From Paracamarosporium sp. OC-R06-R3 (Eukaryota > Ascomycota > Dothideomycetes > Pleosporales > Didymosphaeriaceae), in contig JACVRA010000572.1 of the NCBI GenBank assembly GCA_019828545.1, positions 19,449 through 83,448 of the forward strand: DNA of 64,000 bases. The letters run 5' to 3'. The notes beneath the pieces were generated by a model. That model made no database searches. It was not told the origin of the DNA and saw only the letters and a list, made by a program, of their open reading frames with translations. The translations under genes were made by a program, and so were the position numbers. Positions within the stretch are counted from its first letter, which is position 1; each line of letters begins with the position of its first letter. Below are positions 20,548 through 31,641 of the stretch, piece after piece.

Positions 20548-21508
20548 TCAAACTAGAGCATCGCCCGCTACGCCACCGCGATGAGCTAACCTGGGTATGA
20601 TTGCCGAAAGTGGACGCCGCTGTGCTTCCATAGGTATGCCCCCTTCAGTTGTGGCACCCACTTTGTTCGCTTGCCTTTCCAACCACCATTTGCGCAAGAA
20701 ATACCCGATAATTCCAGCAATGATCGTCATGACGACACATACTATCGGTACCACAATGTTGATGATATCTGATTTAGTGAGGCCACCGCCCGAGTCCGGG
20801 GTGGAAGAGATGGACGGTGCAGGAGATGAAGGCCGGGTAAGAGTGGTGATGGATGGTGATGGAGAGGACGTCGAAGAAGAAAAAGAAGGAGAAGGCTCTG
20901 ATAGAGGATCGACATTACTGACACTGCCTAGCCGCACATCGTCAGAGCGATGCTCCATAGTGTAGTAGAAAGGCGAAGCTGCACACCAATATCACGAGCC
21001 ACTCACTGGAGGACAACGAAGCCGTTGTTGACGAAGCGGAGGACGAGAAAACGGTCACGGTAGCGGTAGGCGCAGACGTGAATCGAGTGACGGTGACGGG
21101 TCCGTTGTTCCAAGAAGACGAGCTTGTCGTTGGGGGAACGGTTACCGTCGCCGGTCCTGAAAAGTGGCAGTAGTTGTCGTAGATGGATACGGCTCGTGTG
21201 AAGTACAAGTCGTCCGTACAAGTGGAAAAGTCGGACGAGAGACAGCTCGTGATGTACGACGACGCCGTAGGCCGATAGGCGGCATCACAAACACAAGCGT
21301 CTGAATTGTCGCATCCCATGCCGCGGGCAATATCGACGTGACCTAGGCCAGATCCCCCTCCAGCAAGACATAGCCTTATGCAGTCACGTTGCTGCAGGAG
21401 AGCTGTGTCTTTACCGATCGAGACAGTTTGTGCCAGGCATTGCTCGCAAGCGAAGAGGAAGAGAAAGAGCACGAGACAGAATTGATGCAAACGTAGTGGC
21501 TTTTCCAT
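20548..21508 (-). CDS. CFEM-like cell-surface protein with one transmembrane segment (two exons)
   Basis: Exons 21508-21007 and 20927-20548 give 293 aa. The intron (79 nt, GTGAGT donor, CTGAC branch, TAG acceptor) restores frame. The order is: signal peptide (residues 1-26, ending CLAQ); a compact domain with eight cysteines (CxxxC, C, C, CxC, then further single Cys) that resembles a CFEM or related fungal eight-Cys domain; a Ser/Thr-rich, probably O-glycosylated stalk; a transmembrane helix (IINIVVPIVCVVMTIIAGIIG-type, about residue 225); and a short basic cytoplasmic tail beginning RKWWLERQ. This is the layout of surface sensors or adhesion/heme-uptake proteins. Reading on without splicing gives a hydrophobic C-terminus instead, so intron retention could in principle yield a second form. 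Confidence 0.75.
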
Positions 21509-22533
21509 CTTTCAGATTGATTGCTTGCTTCCTCATCAGTTTGCGCCCAAAAACAAGAGCGACCAGTGCACTATTCAGAGGGATGGAACTTTTTAAAAAG
21601 TGACACGAGTATCTTGGGGCTCACAATGAAAGAGCGCTGCGGATAAACACTGCCTACTATATAGGTAGAGATGCGGCTCTGATCAGGCACGTCAACGTAG
21701 ATACGAACGACATTCAAAACATAGGCTTGCTCGGCTCTGCGAAGTTTCTACTTGACCATGTACAGCCACACAACGCCTTGGGCTAACTCGGGCTTCTGGA
21801 CCCTACCCAGCGTGCACGAGGGCTGACTTCACGAGTTGTGTTTCCGCATCGAGCGAAAATCTGTGGGAAGTTCATGGCTGCCTTCGTATATGTGTGAGGC
21901 AGATGACTAGGCTGTTACTCATGATTGGAATGCACGATGGTTGGAATGCCCTATTGCGAATACGAGGTATTGGTATGGCTTTTTCGTATCTGATGGATGT
22001 GGCGACAAGAAGCGATGGCTTTCAGCTGCACACAGCCGCCGCCCCAATGGGATTCTCCGAAAAATAGTGCATGTCGCCAAAAGTAACACCGACCTCCGAT
22101 CTCTATCTTATTCGCTTATGAAAATAAAAGCCAGCCTATCCCAAGCCGATTTGGGATGTGCCTCGTGTTGTATCAAGCCGCTGACTGTCGTGACGTGCTG
22201 CAGTAATCTTGTCAAGGCACATGAAACCTGGAGTAGTCGGCAAAATTTCGAATGCGCCTTGTTGGGATGGATCCAGTAAGGTAATCGATGCTTATTCAAA
22301 CGGTTTCATAAAGAAAGGTCCACTGCGGAAGGTACGCGCATAGAGCCAACAAGAAGGCTCGTCGAGGAAGCGCGACAGTGCGGCCAGAGTATTTTTCAAT
22401 GTGTGTTCAAACGGTCCTAGTGTTCCAATCATCTCTCTGGAGTCGCTGGCGGGCGACGGTGGGAGGACACAGCCGACCGCAATCGTGGACTAGTACAACA
22501 GCAAACAGCCTGGCCCTACCGGACGAGGCTTCT
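21509..22533. other. Intergenic region
   Basis: About 1 kb. It holds the promoter of the CFEM-like gene and the 3' flank of the regulator gene. No gene is seen on either strand. Confidence 0.5.
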
Positions 22534-25136
22534 TCAACTCGGCAAGTTCAGATCCCATGATGCTGGGTCCAAAATATCAGAGTTGAACCAGTCCAGACTC
22601 GGCTGTGCTTGGAAAAGCTGCCACATCATATCGTCTTGCCAGGGTTCTCTCATTGTAGCTTCTTGAGTCCCGTAAAAGTTCCCTGTCGCAACATCCGACG
22701 TCACAATATCCTCGTTATTGGTGCGAGGTTCATTTCCCGCACTGGAAGACGCAAAGTTTAATAGTAAGCCAGCTTGCTGCTCTTGCACGATCGTCGCGTT
22801 CGTATTTTGCTGTACGAGAGGTCTGCAAAGGGCGAGGAGCGTGTTGCAGAGTCGGCGGAGTCGCTCGACGTATTTGTTTTCGATGACGAGCGAGGAAACG
22901 CTATCTACGACGTCTTGGAGAAGCTGGAAGTCGTGTGCATTGGAAGTGCCGACGACATTACAAAAGAGGACGAAGAACGGAGAAAGTGGGTATGAGAGGA
23001 TCGTCCTACAAGGCCACCTTAGCGAGACTTAAGAATGAGGGTACGAACAAGGACGTGTTCAACTACTTAAAGGAAAAGTAAACTCACCAGGCAAGATACG
23101 GACTGTATTCTTCCAAAAAGTGATCTTGCTGCTTAGCGAGATCCTGAATCGCCTTCACACACAGCAACGCCCTACGTGCAGCATACAAGCACTTCTCACG
23201 CTCAGAAGCGCAGAAGCAGACAGTATTGCTGAGGCGGTGGACTGCGGTCAGCGTAGAGAAGAATTTGAATTCAAGGCTATGCCAATGGAGTTGATAGTCA
23301 GGGCTGTTGGCGCTGGGGATGTTTGCCCGAGCCTTTTCTGTCGTCAGGAACAAACCGCGAGGAGTGGGGAGCCGCATATACACACCTGCTCAATCGTGCT
23401 GTAAATCTCATCCATCTTCGCGCGCAGCTCATCGACCTGGGGTTCTGCTTCCGTTTTCAACACTTTTCGCTTCTGGCCGGCCAGCGTTAATTCCAGTAAC
23501 TTGTCGTGGATGGGAACAAGTTTGAGCATCACAAGCGCGAAGATAGCCATGGGGTTATCTGAGCTATATGATACCAGCGAGGCGATCGGTACTTGGAGAG
23601 GTGGCAAGGATGGGGGACGAAGCAGGAGGAGACTCATCACTCTATCGAAGTGGTAACACCAAGCGACAGCTGCGTGGATTTCCTGCTCTTGCTCACTCTT
23701 CGGGGTCAGTGTGCGAACATTATGGTAACCGAGAGCGACGAGGGTCCGTGAAGCGTACGCGGTCAAGCTCCAACAGGTTTGAGAGTTACCGACGATGTAC
23801 ATCAAGACGGCCTAAAAACGCATCGTTAGCGGTCTCTCTGGTTCATACAGATCGGGAAAGCCTCGAAGCAGCTCCAGGGGCGGCTCGCGCAGTATGGATC
23901 AACTTTCGAAGTCGACAATGCATCTCTACACTTCTGGTTTTCGTAAACATCCAAACCGCCCCTTGCGCTTATAAGCCTGTCGAGACGAACCCCAAAGCTC
24001 AGGACGTACCCCGGTCAACAGCGCCTGCAGGAGCAACAGGCTCGGCCGCGCCATGAAGCTCACAGAATTCAATGCAGTCAGAGCCGCACTAAGGTGGTGC
24101 AACTGCATCTCCTTGACATATCCCCGTATCGTCCGATCCTTCGGCGAATGCAGCTGGCTTGCGTAAAGACTCAGCGCAGCCTTGAAATGCACGATGACCT
24201 TGCATAGGTTGAGCGTCTGTTCGTTCGCCTTGCCATCCAGCAGAGACATCGAAACTCTGGCTAGCGCCGAAGGTGGGATATGGTCGAGCAAAAAGAGCTG
24301 CATGTCCGGCCTGCTCCTATTATGATCATCTTGCTGACCTGGCACATACGCATCAGCATCGAGCTCAGAGTTCCACGACAAGAAAAGAAGGGAAAAAAGG
24401 ATTCTTACACGCAAGCACAATCTGCACTAATTCCCCCCTCGTAAAGTCCGTCGGCTCCTTCACATTCCACACCTCCTCCTCCTCCACACTACTCGTCGGC
24501 CCCTGAGACAACTGATCGATGAACGCGATCGCCGTTTCCAGCACGCTCCTCTGATGACTCTTCAAACTCTCATTCCAACTGAGCTCTTTCTCGATGTGGT
24601 CGCGCGCCCCACCATTCCGATGCAGCTGCGAACTCACAGAGTCAGGCGGCGAGAGCAGATCCTGCGCGGAGCCCGTGGCCCCAGCAGAACCCGCCTCAGT
24701 CCTACTCCGCTTCGCCGGCCGCGGCGACGCATCCTCGCCTCCACTCGAAACCGCGTTAGATTTCGCAGATGCGGATGTCGGCGCCGAACCCCCTCCTGTC
24801 GACTTCATGGCATCCTCCAAGCTCGCCAGCTTCTCCACAAGCGCTTTAATCTTGTCATCCCTGTTCTACCGTCAGCACTCCTCTTCACCCCATAGAACAA
24901 GAACAACTCACGTCCTCAACCTAGGCTGCAGCGTCTTCTTCTGCCTCGTCCTCGCGCACGCCGCCCCGGCACTCACACAATTCCTACACGGATCCCCCCG
25001 ATCACACTTAACCTTCGCACACATCAGCACGCATCACAGCCACGCAAATCACAAAGCAGGTGCCACAAACCTTCCTCGAGTGACACAAGTCACAAGCAGG
25101 GGTGCCGCCGTGGACAGCCCAGGTTTCTTCCGGCAT
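22534..25136 (-). CDS. Zn2Cys6 fungal transcription factor (seven exons)
   Basis: Exons 25136-25071, 25012-24912, 24860-24409, 24338-24010, 23811-23386, 23332-23088 and 23005-22534 join in frame to 696 aa; introns are 51 to 198 nt. The binuclear zinc cluster is split by intron 1 and has Cys15, 18, 25, 31, 34 and 41 with basic residues between, followed by a linker and a short coiled coil (DDKIKALVEKLASLEDAM). The middle homology region starts near DMQLFLLDHIPPSALARVS and continues through WCYHFDRVMSLLLLRPPSLP and SYPLSPFFVLFCNVVGTS, all typical of the fungal-specific transcription factor domain. The C-terminus is acidic and aromatic and may be the activation region. The target is unknown and neighbours give no clear hint. 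The acceptor of exon 7 was chosen to keep the conserved WTxxxYPxxPFFVLF motif. Confidence 0.88.
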
Positions 25137-25599
25137 TATTGGAGGCGGGCTTGGGGGTGGGACTGGACATGGGTGTGGGGTTACATAGTAGATTGGTTTG
25201 ATTAGTATTGCGGAAGAGGACTGTGTTCTAGATGCTTGCTTATGCGTGTTTGCTTGGAAGCGATGATGGAGGATGGCGGTCGGGGTGCCAAGGCTTCCGA
25301 GCCGAGCTGGTGCGCTAGTGTGATGTGCGGCATGGGTCGGATGGGTTGATCGTCGGGACGACAGTAATAAGATATTTATCGATACGTGTAGCTAGGGCAC
25401 AGGATGTGAAAGTAGGTTAGTGGTGGTAGGAGGCATAGTGTTTTGGGGTGAGGCTATACGTTTTGGGGTGAGGCTATACGTTCTGATTACAATATTGCAT
25501 ATGAACGAAGTATGAATATAGACAAACATTAGTTGCAAAATTATCTAGGCATTCCTATCGTACACTCATGAGCACTATCTACTCAACGATTCAGTGCCA
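25137..25599. other. Promoter of the Zn2Cys6 gene with a short tandem repeat
   Basis: Between the start of the regulator gene and the stop of the FIT2 gene (both minus strand). It contains a perfect two-copy 20-bp repeat. Confidence 0.5.
25441..25480. repeat. Perfect 20-bp tandem duplication
   Basis: ttttggggtgaggctatacg occurs twice in direct succession; the second copy is followed by ttctg. It is probably a slippage product in the promoter/terminator region. Confidence 0.85.
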
Positions 25600-26577
25600 T
25601 CATACTCCAGGCATTCCCAGCACAGCCCTGACCTCCGGTCTTCCGCGAGGCAAGAAGTATACGACCCACAAGCCCGCGAATGCAACCAGAAGTCCCGTAA
25701 ACTTCTCAAACCACGTGTGGAAGAAAGCCGCCGTCATCAAGAGCATCCACCACATGAAGACCGCCACGCCAAGTGGGACCGGAACACCGTGCCTCGTCGG
25801 TTCATCCTTTTCAGACTCTGGCTCTTTTTCCACAGACACGCTGGCGATCTTGCCATCATCAAGCATAATCCTGCGCCCATCGCGAAGACCCTCAAAACGC
25901 GTAAGAGCGGGCAGCGTCTCGAACCAGAGCAGCGACGAGCCGATGATGAGCAAGAAGACGTGGCCCGAAATATCGTGTCCACCCGTCCACTTGCGGCCCG
26001 CCGCTTTACACGCAGCCGCTGTCAAGTATTCCCTCGTATCGCTCATCTCCTCCCTCGCCGCCGGATCCTGTAACTTCTGGCACTGGCCTCCGGTAAAGAG
26101 GAATCCACGGTCGACTAACGGCGGGCCAAAGAACCACTGCGTGACGAAGATCCACCACAGCGTAATAACACTGTAGCGCAACGTAGCTCGTATTCTCTTC
26201 GCCGTCAGTCCCTTTCCGAAACCAGGCCACATGAACAGAAACAGCGCGAATGCAACGGTTGTCCAACCCCAGCCCTTCTTAACGAACCAGACATTGAAGA
26301 CGTTTTTCTTTTTTGCGAAGTATGTAGGCGCGAAGGCTGGATCGTGCGACTGGAGCTCGGGCGAGTAAGGCGCGTTGCGGAAGGCGGGGGTGAGGGTGCT
26401 GAGGACGGACCCGAGCAAAAGCGTCGCAGGGTAGATGCCGAGGAGCAGTGCTTCGAGACGAGTCGGAAAGAAGGGCGAGCGCGCTGCGGGGGTTGTTCGA
26501 ATGGTACCGGACGGCATGGTTGAGGTGAGTGGGACGGGTTGGCCGTTAGATGATGCTGGTTTACGTCGGGTTGACAT
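25600..26577 (-). CDS. SCS3: FIT2/Scs3-type ER lipid diphosphatase
   Basis: Intronless 325-aa multipass membrane protein. Hydrophobic segments lie at about residues 42-62, 103-120, 137-150, 205-222, 267-287 and 293-310. The FIT signature is present: a catalytic His in GHDISGH (His201) and a second His in FHTWFEKF (His287), the pair required for acyl-CoA diphosphatase activity. FIT proteins sit in the ER, where they support lipid-droplet budding and membrane lipid balance; yeast has Scs3 and Yft2. The length (325 aa) is typical of ascomycete FIT proteins. The start is the first ATG of the frame, preceded by a pyrimidine-rich leader. There is no sign of disruption. Confidence 0.92.
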   Translation of the reverse strand: MSTRRKPASSNGQPVPLTSTMPSGTIRTTPAARSPFFPTRLEALLLGIYPATLLLGSVLSTLTPAFRNAPYSPELQSHDPAFAPTYFAKKKNVFNVWFVKKGWGWTTVAFALFLFMWPGFGKGLTAKRIRATLRYSVITLWWIFVTQWFFGPPLVDRGFLFTGGQCQKLQDPAAREEMSDTREYLTAAACKAAGRKWTGGHDISGHVFLLIIGSSLLWFETLPALTRFEGLRDGRRIMLDDGKIASVSVEKEPESEKDEPTRHGVPVPLGVAVFMWWMLLMTAAFFHTWFEKFTGLLVAFAGLWVVYFLPRGRPEVRAVLGMPGV

Positions 26578-27287
26578 TTCAAGTGTGGGGGTGGTGAGGG
26601 AAGGTGAGGAGTTGGTCGGGGTTTTAGATAAGCAATAGGCGTGCCATGGAAGGTATAGTGAAAGGCGGGGAGTTGGAGTGACGGAAGACGAGGGACAAAA
26701 TGTGCTTGACAGCTTGGTGACAATGACGTTTTGTTGATTCTGGGTGGGGCGCCACTGTGGCTTGACGGCTAGCCTTTCTAGGTAAGCCTAACATCAGGCA
26801 TCTGCTGCGCGCGTTCGTTCGCCTTCCATCAACAACTACGGACACATCGCTGGTAGATTCGGGCCGCTATTGTCTAAGCGTTGATGAGTTTCGAGGTTGC
26901 TGAGAGGTTGAGTCACTGTCCAACTAATGGTTTGCATGGATGATCGCAAGCTGAGTGGCACTGCACCGAAGACAACAGAACGCAACGTGCAAAGTTCACC
27001 TATACTTTGATCGCCGTTGACGTGAGTTATGTATACAGTGGAAATAGTCATGTCAGATAGCAGCACGTCCTACTAATGTCGGCGTATCAAGACCTCACTT
27101 GTATCTTCGCGAAAGTATTCGACAGATCTTAAAACAGATGTTATGCAAATATGAGAACAAATGAAATTGGTATTTAACAATGCATTAACAATGATGTAAG
27201 TTTCCTTGAACTTCCTCCCTACGCATGCTTTTCATTTTGACGGCCGTATCCTCGTATCATCATCTGCTATAGCAGGAGAAGCTTGTA
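26578..27287. other. Intergenic region
   Basis: About 710 bp with the promoter of the FIT2 gene and the 3' flank of the Whi5-like gene. No gene is recognised. Confidence 0.5.
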
Positions 27288-28473
27288 CTATCGCTTTCCA
27301 GCCATCAGTTGCATCAGTCCTTTCGCAGCATTTCCCTTGACCGCAGAGCTCGTCAGGTCACCTTCCTGGAACCTTTGCAATTTCCTTAACCCGCTCTGTG
27401 CACTTCCATCTCTTCCATCATCATCTGTCCGCTCAGACCCCGGGCTTTGATTCACCGGTGTAGCGTAGTTCAACCTCTGCTTTGCGGGAGATCTGAGCTG
27501 TTCGGGCGAGACGACCTGTGGCGGAGATGACGGCATATCGTAATCGTGTAATATACGCGACGAGGTAGCAGTCGGTAGGAGGATAGGTGCGGGCGTGAGC
27601 TTCAGGTCGCCAATGGGGCGAAACGGGTCGAGATTTGCTTTTATAAAAATAGGCTGATGATCGCGTCGGACAGATGATATGGCGATGTCGGGTACCTCAT
27701 ACGCGTCTTTGGACTCATCGAAAGATGTTACGCGCATGGAGGTGGACGCGTCTGTTGCTTCCGAGAATGACGACTCCCATGTCGATATGATATCCAGGCT
27801 GCTCTTGGTGACTTGATTTGTCTTGACCTTGTAGATGCCGAAACCCAGCCGCGTGCGAAGCAGTTCGGCTCTGGATTTCTTCTCTTCTACGACAGGCGAG
27901 GGTGGTGACGGGACGCGCGAAGGAGGTGCTTGCACGCTGTGCTGGCTGGCGCACAGGTCGTAATTGACCAAGGCAGAAAATGAGTTGTTGCTGCCCTGCG
28001 AGTTGATCACCTCAGGCGCAGGTTCGGGTTCGGGCGTAGGCGTGTTGCGCTCGGTGGGCGATCCGGGGACAGGCAGGTCGACTGCAGTGCTATCCTAGGA
28101 GTTGTTAATGACACGACCGACGCGTCGGGCCTAAGATGCAAGCTACCGTGTGAAAACGCACTGCGGCCGCGCTCAATCCACTATGTGCTGCTGGGGCTTC
28201 CCACACCCTGACCTTCGCGTCCTCGACACGCTCCGCATCATCCACCTCATAGATACTCCTCTTCTTGCCTTTCGGAGTGCCTAACGAGGCGTTTTCCTTG
28301 CCCCCAAAAAGATGTGGTGAAAGGGTCTGCATCTGCTTCAGCGGGCTTTGAGCTCGCGTGCTTTCAGGCGGGTCGGCGCGTTTTGACGGCGAATTCAAGG
28401 CCTTGGGTGTGAGATCACCAAGAACGCGCCGGGGAGTGCCCTTGGAGGGACTGTTGGCGTGCGAGACAGACAT
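27288..28473 (-). CDS. Whi5/Nrm1-like G1/S transcription repressor (two exons)
   Basis: Exons 28473-28147 and 28094-27288 join in phase 0 across a 52-nt intron (377 aa). The first ATG is at 28473; the open frame upstream of it lacks an ATG. At about residues 187-217 lies RAELLRTRLGFGIYKVKTNQ, matching the GTB motif of the Whi5/Nrm1 family (basic residues, Leu-rich helix, YKVKTNQ), which binds SBF/MBF and represses G1/S genes. Most of the rest is disordered and dense in SP/TP sites (SPSKGTP, LTPKALNSPSK, SPLKQ, SPPQVVSPEQ, SPAKQ), the expected CDK phospho-sites that release the repressor. The protein is probably nuclear. The match is motif-based; other cell-cycle-regulated disordered proteins are possible. 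Confidence 0.72.
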
Positions 28474-29503
28474 GGTCGAAGTGCTGGCGTGCGGGGCGGA
28501 CAATGTGAGAGCTCAACTTTTGGAAGGCGCGCGTAACCAATGATGCAGGAGCGACCAGACGCGTCTGCTGTGCCACACGATGATACCAAAGGAAAGAGCA
28601 ACGGTCTCTCAGCTGTGATCTGTGGAATTGAAGCGAAGGCGACTGACAACAGAAGACGCGCGCCGCAAGTATTGTGGAGTCGTGTTGGAGAGTCGCGTCG
28701 TACTGGAGCTTCGGTACTGGAGCTTCAGTTGGGACTGGGCCAGCAAGCGAGCCGCGGCCTCGCTATCCTCCACCCCTCCTAGCGGCCGCAGCGCGTTCCC
28801 CAGCCTCCATCTCACGAGAGCCCCACCCAAGCGAATTCTCGTCCATGGCAGCCTCTATTGGGACGACGGTGGACCCTGAAATGACTCTCGCTCAGCTTCG
28901 ACCGTCGTGTCGACTGTTTTGCGCGAGTCGGTGCGTTCAGTGACACAGGAGCCGGATGTTGAAACAAACCATCGGCAACAGGCTACTGGAAACACGCTTG
29001 AGCAGACTGGCTTGCGACCATTCATAAGAGGCGGGCCATTCGTTGCGGCCTTTTTCAGCTGTCTTGATTTCGAACGAGAAGGCAGAAGCCACGTATGGCC
29101 GAACGGGCGCCACAATCGCTGCTCAAGAAGACGAAGTCACCAACCATCGCTCCATTGGATGGCTTTATGCCGAGTGCCCGCGTGTATACCCACGTTCCTG
29201 CTTTGGAATACGTCACGCTAAAAGGCATGTGCGACTATCTGGACGCCGCTGTCGAGCTAATGCGCGGCTTCTGCTGCGCCATCCGAGTCTACTGTCAGGT
29301 CTATTTTTCACACGCGTTTCTTACTTCCGGAGCCGATCCTCACCAAACTTACAACAAATCTCATCTTGCCTCTCTTTTTTTGTTCTCTTGCGCTTCGGTC
29401 TCTCGTTCAGTTTTCACTTACTACCATTCTAATCATCCTTCGTCGAACCTAGTATTAGATTATCTCCTTTCAACCTAGGGCACACAGCTTGCCCACATAC
29501 ATC
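28474..29503. other. Shared upstream region of the Whi5-like and GH5 genes
   Basis: About 1 kb between two divergently transcribed genes. A strongly pyrimidine-rich stretch at about 29355-29480 directly precedes the GH5 start and is typical of fungal core promoters and leaders. Open frames here lack domain-like content. Confidence 0.55.
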
Positions 29504-31334
29504 ATGAAAAGCTTCATTGGTAAAGCGCACAAGCTGTTCAATGCCGATCTTGTAGGGCCCCCCCAACCACCATCCGACAAAAGGAGCTCGGGACCCATGT
29601 CCGCGTCAAAAAATCCAAGTTTGATCGCTCCATCCTCAACAGTGGGCTTCAGTGGCATTGCCTCTGAAGCGGACATACTTTCTACGATCCGAAACCCCTC
29701 GGCACTTGACATTCTCCGCTACCGTTACCACCACGCAACTAACCTTGGCTGCGTCTATGTGCTCGAGCGATGGTTGTCGCCCTCTCGATTTCCTCAAGAG
29801 AGTACGGGATCAAGTGAGCTGGAGGCTGTGAAAGCGTGGGTCGCAAAGATTGGAACCGGTCCAACCAAGGAAATGTTCGAAACGGCTTGGGATAACGCAG
29901 TTTCGGATGAGTACGTAATCCAAATCATAGCATTGAGTAGACGCTCACTTACCGATTTGATAGGGACATTCAGTGGTTAAAGAACGAAGCCAAGGGTAAG
30001 TTACACGCAAAAGCGATCGTTATTCGCTCCCAATCTGCCCGACTTCGCTTAATGCTTCTCGCCTCTCATACTATCTCTGACCGTATGCAGGCACTACGGT
30101 CCGTCTTCCTATCGGGTATTGGAATCTACCAGGAGAAGAGTTCACAAGAGGTACCCCTTTTGAGTCGTTCTCTTACATTTACTCCACTGCATGGTCAAGT
30201 ATTCGAAGTCTCATCTCACGGTTACGCGCAAATAATATTGGCGTCCTAATTGACTTCCATGCTCTTCCCGGGGGCGCGAACACAAACGACCATTCCGGGA
30301 CCAATAGCGGTGTCGCCGAGTTATTCACTTCTCCCTATAATCGCAAGCTCGGTATTCGCTGTGCCGAGTTCGTCGCACGGGAATCGGTTGCAGGCCTTGA
30401 CATTGTCGGTCTCTCACTTGTAAACGAACCTAACAATGAAAGCGAGACTCTATTTGAATGGTACGACGGAGCCATAGAAGCTGTTAGTGCAATAGATTCT
30501 GGACTCCCTATCGTTCTATCTGATGCCTGGGACCTAAAAAGAGCGATTGGATACTCATTGAGGAAGAATATCGCATTCCCTAACAAGCCAATCAATCCTA
30601 TTATCATCGATACGCACATGTACTGGTGCTTCAACGAAGCCGATAAGAAGAAATCACCTCAAGACATCATCAAGGAAGTTCCTACGAAGCTAAATGAACT
30701 CGATGGCAAGGAAGGATCTGTATCCGATCGGGGCGCGGTACAAATCATCATTGGGGAGTACTCAAACGTCCTTTCGGCGGATAGCTGGGTAAAGACAGGC
30801 GAGATACCCAAGGCAGATCTGATCAAGATCTTTGGTGCAGAACAATCGCTGCGATATCAACAACGCACCGGAGGCGCTTTCTTTTGGACTTGGAAGATGG
30901 ACTGGATGCCGGGCGGTGAGTGGGGGTTCAAAGCGCAATCGGACCCTCAGAATCGCTTCATCTTTCCTCCTCCGCATGCATTTATCCCCGAGCGCAACAT
31001 CTTCGGCTTGCTGGAATGCGCTCGGAATCGCAAGGACGAACGCATGTACAAAGCTGTCGACCAGCACCGCGCTTACTATGACCACCTTGCTCCGAAGACG
31101 CCTGTTGACTTATCCGGGTATGAAAACGGCTGGAAAATTGGGTACGAAGACGCGTATATTTTCTTCGAAGGAAAAGAGCGTGAAGCCGTGGGACAAGGCA
31201 ACAAGCTTGGCAACGTGGAGATATGGGTGCTCAAAAGAATTCGCGAAAGTAAACTCCAGGGCGATTTTGTATGGGATTTCGAGCAGGGCATACGGAGAGG
31301 GATCCACGATTTCAATGCCGTCGTCGGTATCTGA
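29504..31334 (+). CDS. Glycoside hydrolase family 5 (exo-beta-1,3-glucanase-type), three exons
   Basis: Exons 29504-29910, 29964-29995 (a 32-nt micro-exon) and 30091-31334 give 560 aa. The N-terminal ~60 residues lack a signal peptide, so the enzyme is probably cytoplasmic or unconventionally secreted. The (beta/alpha)8 core shows RLPIGYWNLP, LIDFHALPGG, GLSLVNEPNN with acid/base Glu259, IIDTHMYWCF with the conserved His, and IIIGEYSN with nucleophile Glu369, then FFWTWKMD. These are the hallmarks of GH5 exo-glucanases. The ~100-residue C-terminal extension ends in a helix-rich segment (YEDAYIFFEGKER, IWVLKRIRES). Likely substrate is beta-1,3- or beta-1,6-glucan, or a glycolipid, since some cytosolic fungal GH5 enzymes cleave ergosteryl-glucoside. 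Cell-wall remodelling and sterol-glucoside turnover are both plausible. Confidence 0.88.
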
Positions 31335-31641
31335 GAGCATGAGCGGTCCCGCCAAGATTCTGAGGTACATGCAGACAATGAAGGACATGGGTTGCTCTTT
31401 GCGATTTCATTTCTCTCTCTCATTTTGTTGGACCCTCGTTGCTGGTTGAAAGGCGCACCACCAATCGCACGAATCGCACCAATATCACATGGTATCACCC
31501 GTCGCTCCACGAGCCAACAGCAACACCGACACCAACGTTCAGCACGGGTGTGACCTGCTACATCACGTCAACGACGCAAACACCCGCCTGTCAACATGTT
31601 GTCGGCTACTCCCCCAGATAAGATATGCAGAGCACGCTGTT

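Noticed and set aside
31076..31510. 144-codon minus-strand frame over the GH5 3' end
   Set aside because: Antisense shadow of the GH5 gene; no recognisable protein.
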